From assembly GCA_020852275.1 (NCBI GenBank), contig JADZBE010000034.1, forward strand, positions 1-64,000: a DNA stretch of 64,000 nucleotides, written 5' to 3'. The notes beneath the pieces are model-generated. The model had not been told where the DNA came from and searched no databases. It was given only the letters and a program-made list of their open reading frames with translations. Origin of the DNA: Phycisphaerales bacterium (GTDB taxonomy: Bacteria > Planctomycetota > Phycisphaerae > UBA1845). Positions 1-8,767 of this stretch are shown here, one piece after another (position 1 is the stretch's first letter; every line of letters starts with the position of its first letter). The position numbers and the translations under genes were made by a program.

Positions 1-120
1 ACCACCTTCCGCAACCTCGCGCCAGGCCGCTACCGCGCCACCGTCGCCAAGCTCAAGGACGCGGCGAAGACGCGCGTGTGCAGCGGCGAGCTGATGGAGC
101 GGTTTGTGGAGGTGCGGTAG
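1..120 (+). CDS. C-terminal fragment of an unidentified protein
   Basis: Frame 1 is open from the window edge to a TAG at 118-120 and encodes 39 residues beginning TTFRNLAPGRYRATVAKLKD. The pattern 'F.NL.PG.YR..V' resembles the last strands of carboxypeptidase-regulatory-like or PEGA beta-sandwich modules common in secreted bacterial proteins, but the piece is too short to assign. The coding region stops directly before a low-complexity tandem repeat. The upstream part lies outside the window. Confidence 0.6.
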   Translation, partial: TTFRNLAPGRYRATVAKLKDAAKTRVCSGELMERFVEVR

Positions 121-252
121 GTGCGGGTACTCGGGTATCGGGTGCTCGGGGACTCGGGTGCTCGGGGACTCGGGTGCTCGGGGACTCGGGTGCTCGGGTG
201 CTCGGGGACTCGGGTGCTCGGGGGCTCGGGCGTTCGGGTGTCGGGTGTCGGG
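121..252. repeat. Tandem minisatellite of TCGGGTGC/TCGGGGAC units
   Basis: About 130 bases built from 8-9 bp units of the type TCGGGTGC and TCGGGGAC. It starts on the base after the stop codon of the preceding gene. Closely related arrays occur at 53189-53237 and 54183-54275, so this is a dispersed minisatellite type. All six frames translate to repetitive low-complexity peptides and are not genes. Confidence 0.85.
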
Positions 253-394
253 TGCTTTGGGATCGAGGGCGGGGTGCCGTTGGGAGTGCGGGTCGAGGTC
301 GCGCGCCGCGGAAATCCAAAGCGTTGTTCTCTGGAGACGAGCTCAGAGGCGATGGGGTCGCAGGCGGCCCTGACAAGGGCTCATGCATACGGCG

Positions 395-612
395 GTCTCC
401 GGAACCGGTCCCGGCACAGCGCGACGGCGGTTCGCTCCCTCATAGCCCAGGCTCTGCCATGCGAGCGGTTCGCTTCCTCATAGCCTAGGCTCTGCCATGC
501 GAGCGGTTCGCTTCCTGCCGGTCGCGGCTCTGTTGTGCGGGCGGTTCGCTTCCTGACGGGCGCGGCTCTGTTGTGCGGGCGGTTCGCTCCCTGACGGTCG
601 CGGCTCGGACAT
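395..612. repeat. Tandem copies of the 'AGAGCCGCGACCGTCAGGGAGCG' repeat family
   Basis: Five imperfect units of roughly 40 bp, each containing GGTTCGCTTCCT followed by a GCGGCTCTG-type tail. Read on the minus strand the core is AGAGCCGCGACCGTCAGG. Single or clustered copies recur near 23262, 30118, 31434, 35205 and 49786. The stretch 253-793 shows no other gene; an open frame at 78-488 is a product of the repeats. Confidence 0.8.
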
Positions 613-793
613 GCAAACGGCTACACCCCCGGCTGTTCCAGGCGCCGTGCAAGGCGTGGACGAATCCAGTAATGTGTCGCAGCGGGTCGCCCGGGAAGGC
701 TGAAAGTCGGGCGGGCGGAACGGCCAGTTGGACGCCGCGAGGGCGGCGCCGCAAGTGAAGGGAATCAGGTGCGTCAGACGGAGAAACGAACGC

Positions 794-1003
794 ATGTCCA
801 AGCACAGTGATGCAGGCTCGAAGAAGTTCCTCGACCGTGAGAAGAAGGAGAAGGAGTACAAGAAGCAGCTCCCCGGCGAGGACGATCCGCCGCTGCCGGA
901 GCCGGTCGAGCCGATCAAGAGCGAAAAGACTCCGGGCCGCAACGACCCCTGCTCGTGCGGCAGCGGGAAGAAATACAAGCAGTGCTGCGGGAAGGGGAAG
1001 TGA
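794..1003 (+). CDS. Small SEC-C motif protein
   Basis: This 69-residue protein begins at ATG 794; GGAG lies about 10 nt upstream. The first half is highly charged (Lys/Glu-rich, probably helical). The C-terminus [20 protein letters not shown] is the SEC-C zinc-binding motif known from the SecA C-terminus, with Cys-x-Cys and the final Cys-Cys pair all present. Free-standing short SEC-C proteins are common in bacteria; they are presumed to bind zinc and possibly SecB-like partners or ribosomes, but the specific role here is unknown. The frame extends upstream to 728 without a better start. Confidence 0.85.
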   Translation: MSKHSDAGSKKFLDREKKEKEYKKQLPGEDDPPLPEPVEPIKSEKTPGRNDPCSCGSGKKYKQCCGKGK

Positions 1004-1131
1004 CGCGGGTCGGGTCCATCCGGATGTAGGGCGCCCGGTCCGGCCTTGTTCCGCGCGGCGCGCGGAGCTGTATCGTCCTTGCCCGCAAAGAACGGCCCGG
1101 AGTTCCTCGAGTGTGCGTGGGGGCGTCTCAT

Positions 1132-1263
1132 CAGGGCTGGCAGCCCGTGGCAATAGTTCGCCGGGAAGATGTTCCCGCTCATGTACCCCAAAGCATCGGG
1201 AAGAACCACCGGCTGGAAAGCCGGTGCCCCAACCGGGAATGGCTTTTACCACGGACTGCTGGG
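1132..1263. repeat. MITE-like element, family B copy 1
   Basis: The left end reads GGCAGCCCGTGG and the right end CCACGGACTGCT, so the ends are imperfect inverted repeats of AGCAGYCCGTGG. The core holds the hairpin CACCGGCTGGAAAGCCGGTG. The same plan is seen at 4538-4659 and 31497-31617. The right end lies 11 nt before the GTG start of the DUF2130 gene, so the element supplies that gene's 5' leader. Confidence 0.8.
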
Positions 1264-1273
1264 GGAGTCGCGC

Positions 1274-2638
1274 GTGTCCGAACCGGTCATCACCTGTCAG
1301 CAATGCGGCGCTGAGATCGAGCTCACCGACGCCATCGCCGGGCCGATCCGCCGCCGCTTCGAGATCGAGGCTCAACAGCGCCGAGCGGAACTCGAATCCC
1401 GCGAGCGCAAGCTGGCGGAGCATGAGTCCCGGCTCCAACGCGAACAGGCGGATCGCGAGGCTGCGTGGAAGCGGGAGCAGGGGGAGTGGGCGGCCAAGCT
1501 CCAACTGGAGCAGGCGCAGTCCGAAGCCGAGCTGAAGCGGGCGAAGGCGCAGCAGGACGCGGAGCTGACGCGGGCCCGGGCCGCCATCGACGAAGAGGTG
1601 TCCAAGCGGGTTCGCCAGGAGCGGGAGGGCATCGCCCTTGAAGAAGCCCGCAAGGCGAGCGAGCAAGTCGGCGTGGAGCTGCGCGATCTGAAGGCGCAGC
1701 TTTCCACGAAATCGACCTTGCTGGTCGAAGCCCAGGAGCGCGAGCTTGAGTACCTTCGGCTGAAGCGCGAGCTTGAGGAGCGGGACCGGGAGTCCAAGCT
1801 TCAGATGGCGCGACAACTGGACGAGGAGCGCAACCAAATCCGGCAGTCCACCCAGCGCGAAATGCTGGACGAGTTTCGTCTGAAGGAAGCCGAGAAGGAC
1901 CAGCAACTGGCCGTCATGCGAAGGCAGATCGATGATCTCAAGCAGAAGGCGGAGCAGGGTTCACAGCAGGCCCAGGGCGAAGTGATGGAGCTGGAGCTGG
2001 AGCGTCTGCTGCAAGTTCGATTTCCGCGAGACACGATCGAACCTGTTGCCAAAGGAGTCCGTGGAGCGGATGCCCTGCAACGCGTGAAGAACGGCGCGGG
2101 GCAGGAGTGCGGCACGATTCTCTGGGAATCCAAGCGCACGAAGCAGTGGAACGATCAGTGGCTGCCCAAACTCCGGGACGATCAGCGAGGCGTCGGCGCT
2201 GACGTTGCGGCGATCGTGTCCCAGGCGCTGCCGCGCGATGTCCCCACCTTCGATGTCGTTGACCATGTCTGGGTCTGCCGCTTCGACTGCCTGCCGGGGC
2301 TGGCGGCGGCGCTGCGTCACGCGCTGATCGAGGCGCACGCCTGCCGGCAGTCGCAGCGCGGACGCCAGGGCAAGATGGAAGTGCTCTACGAGTATCTCGC
2401 CGGCAGCGAGTTCAGGCAGCGCGTGGAGGCCATCCTCGAATCCTTCCGGGGCCTGCGCGAGGACATGGAGAAAGAAAAACGCGCGATGCAGCGGTCCTGG
2501 GCGGCGAGGGAGAAACAGATCGACCGCATTCTGACGCACACGGTGGGCCTGCACGGAGACGTGGCCGGGATCATCGGGGCGGACCTGAAGGCGATCGAAT
2601 CGCTTGATTTTCAGGCCTTGGGGTCCGAGGAGCCTTGA
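1274..2638 (+). CDS. DUF2130 domain coiled-coil protein
   Basis: The 454-residue protein starts with a CxxC pair (TCQQCGAEIE, residues 7-16), followed by a long Glu/Arg/Gln-rich coiled coil (about 25-245) and a C-terminal DUF2130 region (about 245-440). The latter contains RVKNG...CGTILWESKRTKQW, an arrangement reminiscent of PD-(D/E)xK nuclease folds. GTG 1274 is preferred over ATG 1169 because the 35 extra residues are encoded by a MITE. DUF2130 proteins are widespread; no defined function is established, although a nuclease-like or topoisomerase-associated role has been suggested by annotation. It converges with mreD, with 9 bp between the stops. Confidence 0.85.
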   Translation: MSEPVITCQQCGAEIELTDAIAGPIRRRFEIEAQQRRAELESRERKLAEHESRLQREQADREAAWKREQGEWAAKLQLEQAQSEAELKRAKAQQDAELTRARAAIDEEVSKRVRQEREGIALEEARKASEQVGVELRDLKAQLSTKSTLLVEAQERELEYLRLKRELEERDRESKLQMARQLDEERNQIRQSTQREMLDEFRLKEAEKDQQLAVMRRQIDDLKQKAEQGSQQAQGEVMELELERLLQVRFPRDTIEPVAKGVRGADALQRVKNGAGQECGTILWESKRTKQWNDQWLPKLRDDQRGVGADVAAIVSQALPRDVPTFDVVDHVWVCRFDCLPGLAAALRHALIEAHACRQSQRGRQGKMEVLYEYLAGSEFRQRVEAILESFRGLREDMEKEKRAMQRSWAAREKQIDRILTHTVGLHGDVAGIIGADLKAIESLDFQALGSEEP

Positions 2639-2647
2639 GCTTCAAGC

Positions 2648-3169
2648 TCACTTCCACCGCGCCGCGCGGTACTTCGGATCCGGCACGCCGAGCCACCTGG
2701 CGATCGACAACAGCGCGTAGTGCGCCGGCGGAACCAGAAGCGCCGTCAACAGCGCGGACTTGATCAGCGTCCAACCTTCGTGCGAAAACCCGCCAACCCC
2801 CGCCGGGGACTGCCAGCTTCGGTACACCAGCCACGCTGCCTGCGTGGCGACCCCCGCGAGCAGCGCCGTGCCCGCCTGAATCAGCACGTTGTAGATAAAC
2901 AGATATTCCCGGATCGTCGCCACGAACAAGCCCGTCAGCCCGTAGGTCAGCGTGAACAGGCCGAAACGCTCCATGCTTGCAAGGTCGCACGCGGCGCCGA
3001 CGACCACGCCGCTCCACCATGACCAAGGCCTGCGGGCGTGGAGCGCCAGGAAGAGCGCCAGCACGAGCATGACATCCGCGCGCGCCCCGCCCCACTCCAA
3101 CCGCGGAACGACCACGCCCTGCAGCACAAGCGCCGTCATCAGCAGGATCACCAGTGCGGCGGTACGCAT
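2648..3169 (-). CDS. mreD: Rod shape-determining protein MreD
   Basis: The 173-residue protein has five or six hydrophobic membrane segments and the MreD pattern: an N-terminal 'VLQGVVVPRLEWGGARADVM', then the LFLAL, GVVVGAACDLASMERFGL and LTGLFVATIREYLF segments. MreD works with MreC and MreB in the elongasome that directs lateral cell-wall synthesis. The start lies 4 bp from the stop of the upstream HEAT-repeat lipoprotein gene, so the two are probably cotranscribed. mreB and mreC, the usual neighbours, are not in this window. Confidence 0.85.
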   Translation of the reverse strand: MRTAALVILLMTALVLQGVVVPRLEWGGARADVMLVLALFLALHARRPWSWWSGVVVGAACDLASMERFGLFTLTYGLTGLFVATIREYLFIYNVLIQAGTALLAGVATQAAWLVYRSWQSPAGVGGFSHEGWTLIKSALLTALLVPPAHYALLSIARWLGVPDPKYRAARWK

Positions 3170-3172
3170 GGC

Positions 3173-4261
3173 TTACGGCTCCGTTCGCGCATGCGTCGGC
3201 GGCGGGAGCGACGCGGGCCGCGCGGGCGACGCCGACGACCCGGGCGACGCGGGGGGGGGGTGGCGCAAAATCCGGAGCAGCGCCCCGGCCGCCGCCACCT
3301 GAAGCCGCGGGTCGCCGCTGCCCGACATCACCCGCTCCAGTGGCTGGAGCGCTCGCTCGTCGCCGATCGCGGCGAGCGCGCGCACGGCCATGAGCCGCAC
3401 ACGGATGATCTGCGCCTGCGGGTCGTCCTCCGGCTCGCCGCGCCGCGGACGGTCGAAGCGCAGCGCGGCGATGGCGAGTTCCAGCCCGTCGCGCTCGCCG
3501 AGCAGTCCCAGCCCCCTTGCGGCCGCCAGCCGAGTCTCCATGTGCTGCGCGGACGTCAATTTCGCGCGGAGCAGTTCCAGATGAGCGGGACGGGCAGCCT
3601 CACCCAGCGCGGCGACGGCGAACGCTTCCTGCGAGCCGATGCCGGAGTTGGCGAGGAAGCCCAGTTGCGTACGCGCCTCCGGCAGATCGAGCAGCCCCAT
3701 CGCTTCCAGCGCCTGGTCCTGCACGCGGGGGTCCTTGTCGCGCATCGCGCGGGCGAGCAGCGGCGCGGCGCTCGGCTCGCCGAGCCTGCCCAGCAGCATG
3801 GCCGCGTTGCAGCGCACCAGCGGATCGCCGTTCGCCAGCAGCAGGTCCCCCAGCTCGCCGCTGCGCTGCGTGTGCCCGAGCCGGTGCAGCGCGAAGATCG
3901 CGGCCGCGCGAACGCTGGCGTCCGCGTCCTCAAGCCGCCGACGCAAGGCGTCGGTCGAGCCGGCGTCCTGGAGCTTTCCCAGCGCCACGCATCCGGCGAA
4001 GCGCACCCCCGCGTGCGAATCCAGCAGCGCCAACCGCACCCATGCGAGACCCTCCTCCGCGGCGCCTTCCTGCAGCGCCTCCACCGCGCCGACGCGAACG
4101 GCCGGGTTGCCCCGGTAGGCGACGCCGCGCTTCAGCGCATCCATCGCCCGCTGGCGGAGCGTCCACGGGCTGCCGGAGGGACCGGGCGTCGCGGCGCATC
4201 CGCCGAGGGCGCCGGCGCAGCCTGCGCCGGCGAGCATCAACACGGTCAAGCGGTGCAGCAT
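3173..4261 (-). CDS. HEAT-repeat lipoprotein
   Basis: The predicted 362-residue precursor begins MLHRLTVLMLAGAGCAGALG and has a lipobox (LGGC), so Cys22 should be the acylated first residue. The mature part is a chain of HEAT-like helical repeats with the recurring pattern 'D..VR..A..ALG.LG....', about seven copies, suggesting a protein-protein scaffold on the periplasmic membrane face. ATG 4261 is preferred because the open frame upstream to 4558 is encoded by REP/MITE DNA. A run of ten C (sense strand) at 3251-3260 encodes Pro-Pro-Pro near the C-terminus and could slip. The next gene upstream is lnt, the enzyme that completes lipoprotein acylation. Confidence 0.8.
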   Translation of the reverse strand: MLHRLTVLMLAGAGCAGALGGCAATPGPSGSPWTLRQRAMDALKRGVAYRGNPAVRVGAVEALQEGAAEEGLAWVRLALLDSHAGVRFAGCVALGKLQDAGSTDALRRRLEDADASVRAAAIFALHRLGHTQRSGELGDLLLANGDPLVRCNAAMLLGRLGEPSAAPLLARAMRDKDPRVQDQALEAMGLLDLPEARTQLGFLANSGIGSQEAFAVAALGEAARPAHLELLRAKLTSAQHMETRLAAARGLGLLGERDGLELAIAALRFDRPRRGEPEDDPQAQIIRVRLMAVRALAAIGDERALQPLERVMSGSGDPRLQVAAAGALLRILRHPPPASPGSSASPARPASLPPPTHARTEP

Positions 4262-4438
4262 CGTGAAGCCCGGGCAGTGCGGCATCGTGATGCCCAAGCG
4301 GTGCAACATGATTCCTGGGCGGTGGAGGGCTGCCGGCGCGCGCGGCGTCATGAGGGACCTCCAGCGCTTGTTGCGCAACATGAATGGGCAGCCTTCAAAG
4401 TCGGATCGACCGAGAGCCTGTTCATGTTCCCTTCCCTT

Positions 4439-4515
4439 CGTCATTCCCGCGCAGGCAGGAATCCAGCGTCTGGCACGTGCGCCCCTGACCCCCGTCTGCG
4501 CGGGGGTGACGGCTT
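4439..4515. repeat. REP palindrome pair (family A copy 1)
   Basis: Two head-to-head palindromes: TCATTCCCGCGCAGGCAGG at the left and CCCCCGTCTGCGCGGGGGTG at the right. The unit is the REP type ATTCCC-N8-GGGAAT known from many proteobacterial genomes (Neisseria dRS3-like). It lies in the 394-bp gap between the HEAT lipoprotein and lnt and abuts a family B MITE. Confidence 0.85.
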
Positions 4516-4537
4516 CGCGGGCGCATCCCCTGCCCCG

Positions 4538-4659
4538 GCGGCCCGTGGTGAAAGTCAACCGGAACGACTATCCGATACATTCACCCCCAGAGTATGCCGA
4601 AGAATCCCCGGCTGGAAAGCCGCTGCCCCACTGGGATTGGCCTCGCCATGGACTGCTAA
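4538..4659. repeat. MITE-like element, family B copy 2, overlapping the lnt stop
   Basis: Left terminus GGCCCGTGGTGAAAG, right terminus CCATGGACTGCTAA, and a core with CCCCGGCTGGAAAGCCG. On the minus strand the right end reads TTAGCAGTCCATGG, and the TAG inside it is the stop codon of lnt. The 122-bp length and layout match copies 1 and 3. Confidence 0.8.
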
Positions 4660-6491
4660 TCCGAGGGCGAATACCCTTGCCCGCGCGCCCGCGCGATCAT
4701 GTAGTCCAGATACGCCAGTATCCCGCCGATCAGGCACGTCCAGCCGAACCAGTCGCCGTCGCGGCTGTAGCGGCTGAAGCGCGTGTCCGTCAGGAGCGTG
4801 GCGACGGAAAAGCCGGAGCGGTCCCGTCCCGGCGGCGGCGTGGAGGCGGACAGCATGTCGTGCATCCGCCCCGTCGGGTCGATGAAGCCGCTGATCCCGG
4901 TGTTCACCGCGCGGGCGATGCCGACCCTGTTCTCCACCGCGCGGAACACGCACTGCGAGAGGTGCTGCGCCTGCTGGCTGCCGTGCCCGAACCAGCCGTC
5001 GTTGCTGATGTTCAGCAGGAAGTCCACGCGCTTGCCCTCGGGACCGGCGGCGAACTCGCGGCTGATGTAGGGCATCACGTCCTCATAACAGATGGGGATG
5101 CCGAAGCGGAACTCCCGCCCGCCCAGCGATGCCGCCTTCATCGAGAACGTGCGGAACGTCTCGCCCGGAAATGAGGAGAACTCGCGGTTGTCCGGCCCGC
5201 TGAACGGCACGCGCGCGTTGATCCAGAAGTACAGCGGCCGCAGCCGGCCGAACCGGAACGGGACGATTTCGCCGAACACCACGAGGTGCCGCTTGTCGTA
5301 GCGCCCCGGTTCCGCTCCGTCGGGCGTGAACATGAACGCGGAGTTGTACATCCGCTCCGCGGCCAGCAGATCGCAGGGCGTGGCGATCAGCGTCGTCGCG
5401 CCGGCCACGACGGGCGCGCCCGTGCTCCGCGAGAACTCCGAGAGGAACTCGAAGGTCTGCTGGGAGAATCGCTGCCCCCAGACGTATCGCGGATCGGGCG
5501 GATCGGCCAGTCTAAACTCCGGATTGAGGATCGCGCCCCAGGTGGACTCGGGAAGCAGATACAAGTCCGCCTGCTGCGTGGACGCCTCAGTAAGGAGCTG
5601 GCGGTAGCGTTTGAATTTGTCGATCGGCGAAACCTCGTCTCCGCGGACGGTGTTGAGATAGTCGCCTTGAACGACGGCGATTTTGGGTCCGGGCGACATC
5701 GTATTTCGGTTGAGCTGGATGACGCCGTAAACGAGACTGAAGCTCACGAGCAGCGCGGCGGTGACGGCGCTGATCCGGGTGTGCCGCCGCAGAAGCGGGT
5801 GGTCCGCGCCGTCGCGCCGCTGCCAGGCCCACAGCAGCGCGTCCGCCAGCGCGCCGCTCACCGACGCGGTGACAAACGTCGCCCCGAACGCGCCCACGAG
5901 ATCGGCAATCTGAATCAGCGGCAGCACGCGATACTGGCTGTGCGCCAGCATGAACCAAGGGAACCCGGAGAGGAAGATGGAGCGAAGAAACTCCGCGCCC
6001 GTCCAGATCACTGGGAAGGCGATCGCCAGCGGCAGCTTGCGACGGCGCAGCACGTGCCGCAAAGGGCACGCCGCCAGCACCTCGAACAGCGCCATGTACA
6101 CCGCCAGCGCCGCGTACCAGATCTCGGCCGACTCGTAGAGCCAGCGCATGTTCAGAAGGTAGAACCCGGTTCCGAGGAGGAAGGTGTAGAAGTACACCCG
6201 CCACGGATGCACGGCCAGTCCGCAGCCGAGGATCCACGGCACGAAGCAGATGAACGAGATCGGCCAGGCGCCGATCGGCGGGAAGATCAGGCTTTTCAGC
6301 GCCGCGGCGGCGGCGAAGAGCAGCAGCAGCAGCGCGTGCGAACGGATCGGTCCGTGCGGCGCGGCCGTCGCAGATGCCGACGCCGCAGCGGTCGCAGCAG
6401 AGTGACTCACCCTGGAAGCGTGGGGCGTCGCTCGCTCGCCGACGGTGGCGCTCTCACGACGCCCGGCGTGTTTTCGAGTCGTTGTCGGCAT
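4656..6491 (-). CDS. lnt: Apolipoprotein N-acyltransferase
   Basis: This 611-residue integral membrane enzyme transfers the third acyl chain onto the N-terminal Cys of lipoproteins. Residues about 50-265 hold seven or eight membrane segments; residues about 270-540 are the carbon-nitrogen hydrolase domain. The catalytic triad is visible as Glu315 (LLPEST), Lys400 (YDKRHLVVFGE) and Cys468 (PICYED). The Ala-rich first 50 residues exceed the family norm, so an internal start is possible. The stop codon falls within the end of a MITE. It lies upstream of the HEAT lipoprotein and mreD on the same strand. Confidence 0.93.
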   Translation of the reverse strand: MPTTTRKHAGRRESATVGERATPHASRVSHSAATAAASASATAAPHGPIRSHALLLLLFAAAAALKSLIFPPIGAWPISFICFVPWILGCGLAVHPWRVYFYTFLLGTGFYLLNMRWLYESAEIWYAALAVYMALFEVLAACPLRHVLRRRKLPLAIAFPVIWTGAEFLRSIFLSGFPWFMLAHSQYRVLPLIQIADLVGAFGATFVTASVSGALADALLWAWQRRDGADHPLLRRHTRISAVTAALLVSFSLVYGVIQLNRNTMSPGPKIAVVQGDYLNTVRGDEVSPIDKFKRYRQLLTEASTQQADLYLLPESTWGAILNPEFRLADPPDPRYVWGQRFSQQTFEFLSEFSRSTGAPVVAGATTLIATPCDLLAAERMYNSAFMFTPDGAEPGRYDKRHLVVFGEIVPFRFGRLRPLYFWINARVPFSGPDNREFSSFPGETFRTFSMKAASLGGREFRFGIPICYEDVMPYISREFAAGPEGKRVDFLLNISNDGWFGHGSQQAQHLSQCVFRAVENRVGIARAVNTGISGFIDPTGRMHDMLSASTPPPGRDRSGFSVATLLTDTRFSRYSRDGDWFGWTCLIGGILAYLDYMIARARGQGYSPSD

Positions 6492-6889
6492 ATCCTGCTA
6501 ACGCGGCTTCGCCTCCTCGAGCGGCTGGAGATCCTCCTGTCCGTGCGTGGCCGGTAGAATGCGCCGCGCTCATCCTCTCGCGCTTCGCGCCTACGGAAGG
6601 AATCCCGGCCGGCCTCCAGCTTGGAAGCGCCGCCCGATGAACCCGCCCCCGCCCTGCTTGGCCTGCCGCGACATCGTATCCGTCGCGCGCATCTCGGTCG
6701 AGCGAACCGCGCGCGCCGGCGCGAGTGGGTCCGGCCGTAGAGCATGCCAGCTGGTCTTCGCCATCCGGGCGAGGCGTCCTCGGGAAGTAGCGTCATCCGG
6801 CCAAAGAACGTCCGGGCGCAACGCACCCATCAGATGCCAAGAAGTTCGGTCACGCCCCCGCGAACCGCAGCAGTGCGTTGCAAGAAGCG

Positions 6890-7004
6890 ACGCTCGTCAT
6901 TCCCGCGAAGGCGGGAATCCAGCGTGTTCCCCGGTCTTCTGGACCCTCGCCTGCGCGGGGTGACGATCTCCCCGTCCGGTATCGAGTTCTACCAAGGGCT
7001 GCTA
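6890..7004. repeat. REP/MITE element, family A copy 2
   Basis: REP palindrome TCATTCCCGCGAAGGCGGG followed by the opposed CGCCTGCGCGGGGTGACG and the terminus CCAAGGGCTGCTAA. The rest of the 524-bp gap between lnt and murJ (6492-6889) shows no convincing gene on either strand. The element end lies directly before the murJ start. Confidence 0.8.
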
Positions 7005-7015
7005 AAGTGCCCCGC

Positions 7016-8632
7016 GTGTCAGACATCCGCCAGGTCGTGCGCGCGACGCGATTCATCGCCTTGCTCACCTTAGGCTCGCGCGTCGTCGGTCTGGCACGGG
7101 AGATGATGTTCGCGCATTACTTCAGCGCCGGGCCGATCCTCTCCGCGTTCCGCATCGCCTTCATGGTCCCCAATCTCTCGCGCCGCCTGTTCGGCGAGGG
7201 GGCGCTATCCTCGTCGCTGATCCCCGTTCTGACCGACGTGCTGCACCGCGAGGGCGAGGCGCCGGCGCGGCGGCTGGCGGGCAGCATCCTCCTGCTGATG
7301 ACCGCGGGGCTGACGGCGCTCACGATCGTGGCGGAGGCCGGGTTGTGGATCGCGGTGCATTGGATGGACGAGCCGGCGCTCGAGCTGACGGCCTTGCTGC
7401 TGCCGTACATGGTGCTCATCTGCGCGACCGCGGTGGCGGGCGGCGTGCTCAACGTGCGCCATCACTTCGCCTCACCCGCGGCCGCGCCGGTGGTGATGAA
7501 CGTCGCCATGATCCTCGGCACGTGGCTGGGCGCCCGGATGTTTCAACTTTCCGGGCGGCCGCTGATCTATGCGGTCTGCGCAGCCACGCTGCTGTCCGGT
7601 GTGGTTCAGGCATGGTGGCAGTTTGCGGCGCTGCGGAAGGTCGGCTTCATGCCGATCTTCGCCTGGGATGGGCGCAGCGAGCCGGTGCGGCGCGTGTTCC
7701 GCATGATGGGGCCGATGATCCTCGGACTGTCCACCGTGCAGATCAGCTCGCTGGCGGATTACCTCGTGGCGTACGTGGCGGTGACCAACGCCGCGGGCGA
7801 GCGCGTCGGACCGGCCGTGCTGGGGTATGCGCAGTATCTGTACCAGCTTCCGCTGGGCGTGTTCGGCATCGCGCTGGCGACGGCGGTGTTCCCGCTGCTG
7901 TCGGCGCGGGCGGCGGAAGGGGACACGCGCGGCGTGATTGACGTGCTGACGCGCGGCGTGCGGCTGTCGCTGTTCATCGGGCTGCCTTCGGCGGCGGGGA
8001 TGATCGTGATCGCCGTGCCGATGGTGCGCGTGCTGTTCGAGCGCGGCGAGTTCGGACCGGCGGACACGCAGCGCGTCGCCGGCGCGGTCGTGTACTACGC
8101 GCTGGGCATCGCCGCCTACTGCACGCAGCACGTCGTCGTCCGCACGTTTTACGCGCTGAAGGACAGCGCTACGCCCATGCGCATCGCCGCGGCCGCGGTG
8201 GCGCTGAACCTGCTGCTGAACATCGTGCTGGTGCGCACGCCGATGCAGGAGCGCGGCATCGCGCTGGCGACGGCGATTTCGTCCACGGTGCAGGTGCTGT
8301 GGCTGATGCGCCGCCTGCGCGAGCGACTGCCGGAGCTGCGGTGGAGGCCCGTCTTCAGCGCGCTGAGTCGCATGGCGGCGGCGACGGGTCTGATGCTCGT
8401 GGCGTTGCTGATGTTGCCGGCTGCAGGCGGAGTTGGAAGACTCGCAGCAGGTCGTCGATGGGTAGAGCTGGTGATGCTGTTGCTGATCGGCCTGGCGTCT
8501 TATGCCGTGGCGGCATGGTTGCTGCGCATTGACGAATTGGGAATGATCACGGGGCGAAGTCGCCCTGCCGAATCGATTCCGCCTTCTTCAGATGCGCATC
8601 AGCGCGCCCCTGTCGAAACGATTGCCAAGTAG
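7016..8632 (+). CDS. murJ: Lipid II flippase MurJ (MviN)
   Basis: The 538-residue protein has about 14 hydrophobic segments and MviN/MurJ signatures: RATRFIALLTLGSRVVGLARE near the start, FRIAFMVPNLSRRLFGEGALS, and an internal 'YAQYLYQLPLGVFGIALATAVFP'. It flips lipid-linked peptidoglycan precursor across the inner membrane. GTG 7016 (VSDIRQ) fits family alignments; GTG 7007 is an alternative. The 46 residues available upstream come from a MITE. Its position near mreD and lnt forms a loose envelope cluster, but they are on opposite strands. Confidence 0.93.
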   Translation: MSDIRQVVRATRFIALLTLGSRVVGLAREMMFAHYFSAGPILSAFRIAFMVPNLSRRLFGEGALSSSLIPVLTDVLHREGEAPARRLAGSILLLMTAGLTALTIVAEAGLWIAVHWMDEPALELTALLLPYMVLICATAVAGGVLNVRHHFASPAAAPVVMNVAMILGTWLGARMFQLSGRPLIYAVCAATLLSGVVQAWWQFAALRKVGFMPIFAWDGRSEPVRRVFRMMGPMILGLSTVQISSLADYLVAYVAVTNAAGERVGPAVLGYAQYLYQLPLGVFGIALATAVFPLLSARAAEGDTRGVIDVLTRGVRLSLFIGLPSAAGMIVIAVPMVRVLFERGEFGPADTQRVAGAVVYYALGIAAYCTQHVVVRTFYALKDSATPMRIAAAAVALNLLLNIVLVRTPMQERGIALATAISSTVQVLWLMRRLRERLPELRWRPVFSALSRMAAATGLMLVALLMLPAAGGVGRLAAGRRWVELVMLLLIGLASYAVAAWLLRIDELGMITGRSRPAESIPPSSDAHQRAPVETIAK

Positions 8633-8767
8633 CCTGCCAAACAAGAACGGCGAAATTTCGTAACCCATTGAAAACAAGACAATTAACCGTGCCAAGTAGG
8701 GTGCAAAACTCAGTTCAGGACTGGCGCACGTTTTGGACCGACGCAAAAAGCGCTTGAAGCCAAACCC

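Noticed and set aside
3038..4777. Plus-strand open frame of 579 codons
   Set aside because: Antisense to the HEAT lipoprotein and REP DNA, composition is Arg/Gln-rich without motifs; a GC-rich shadow frame.
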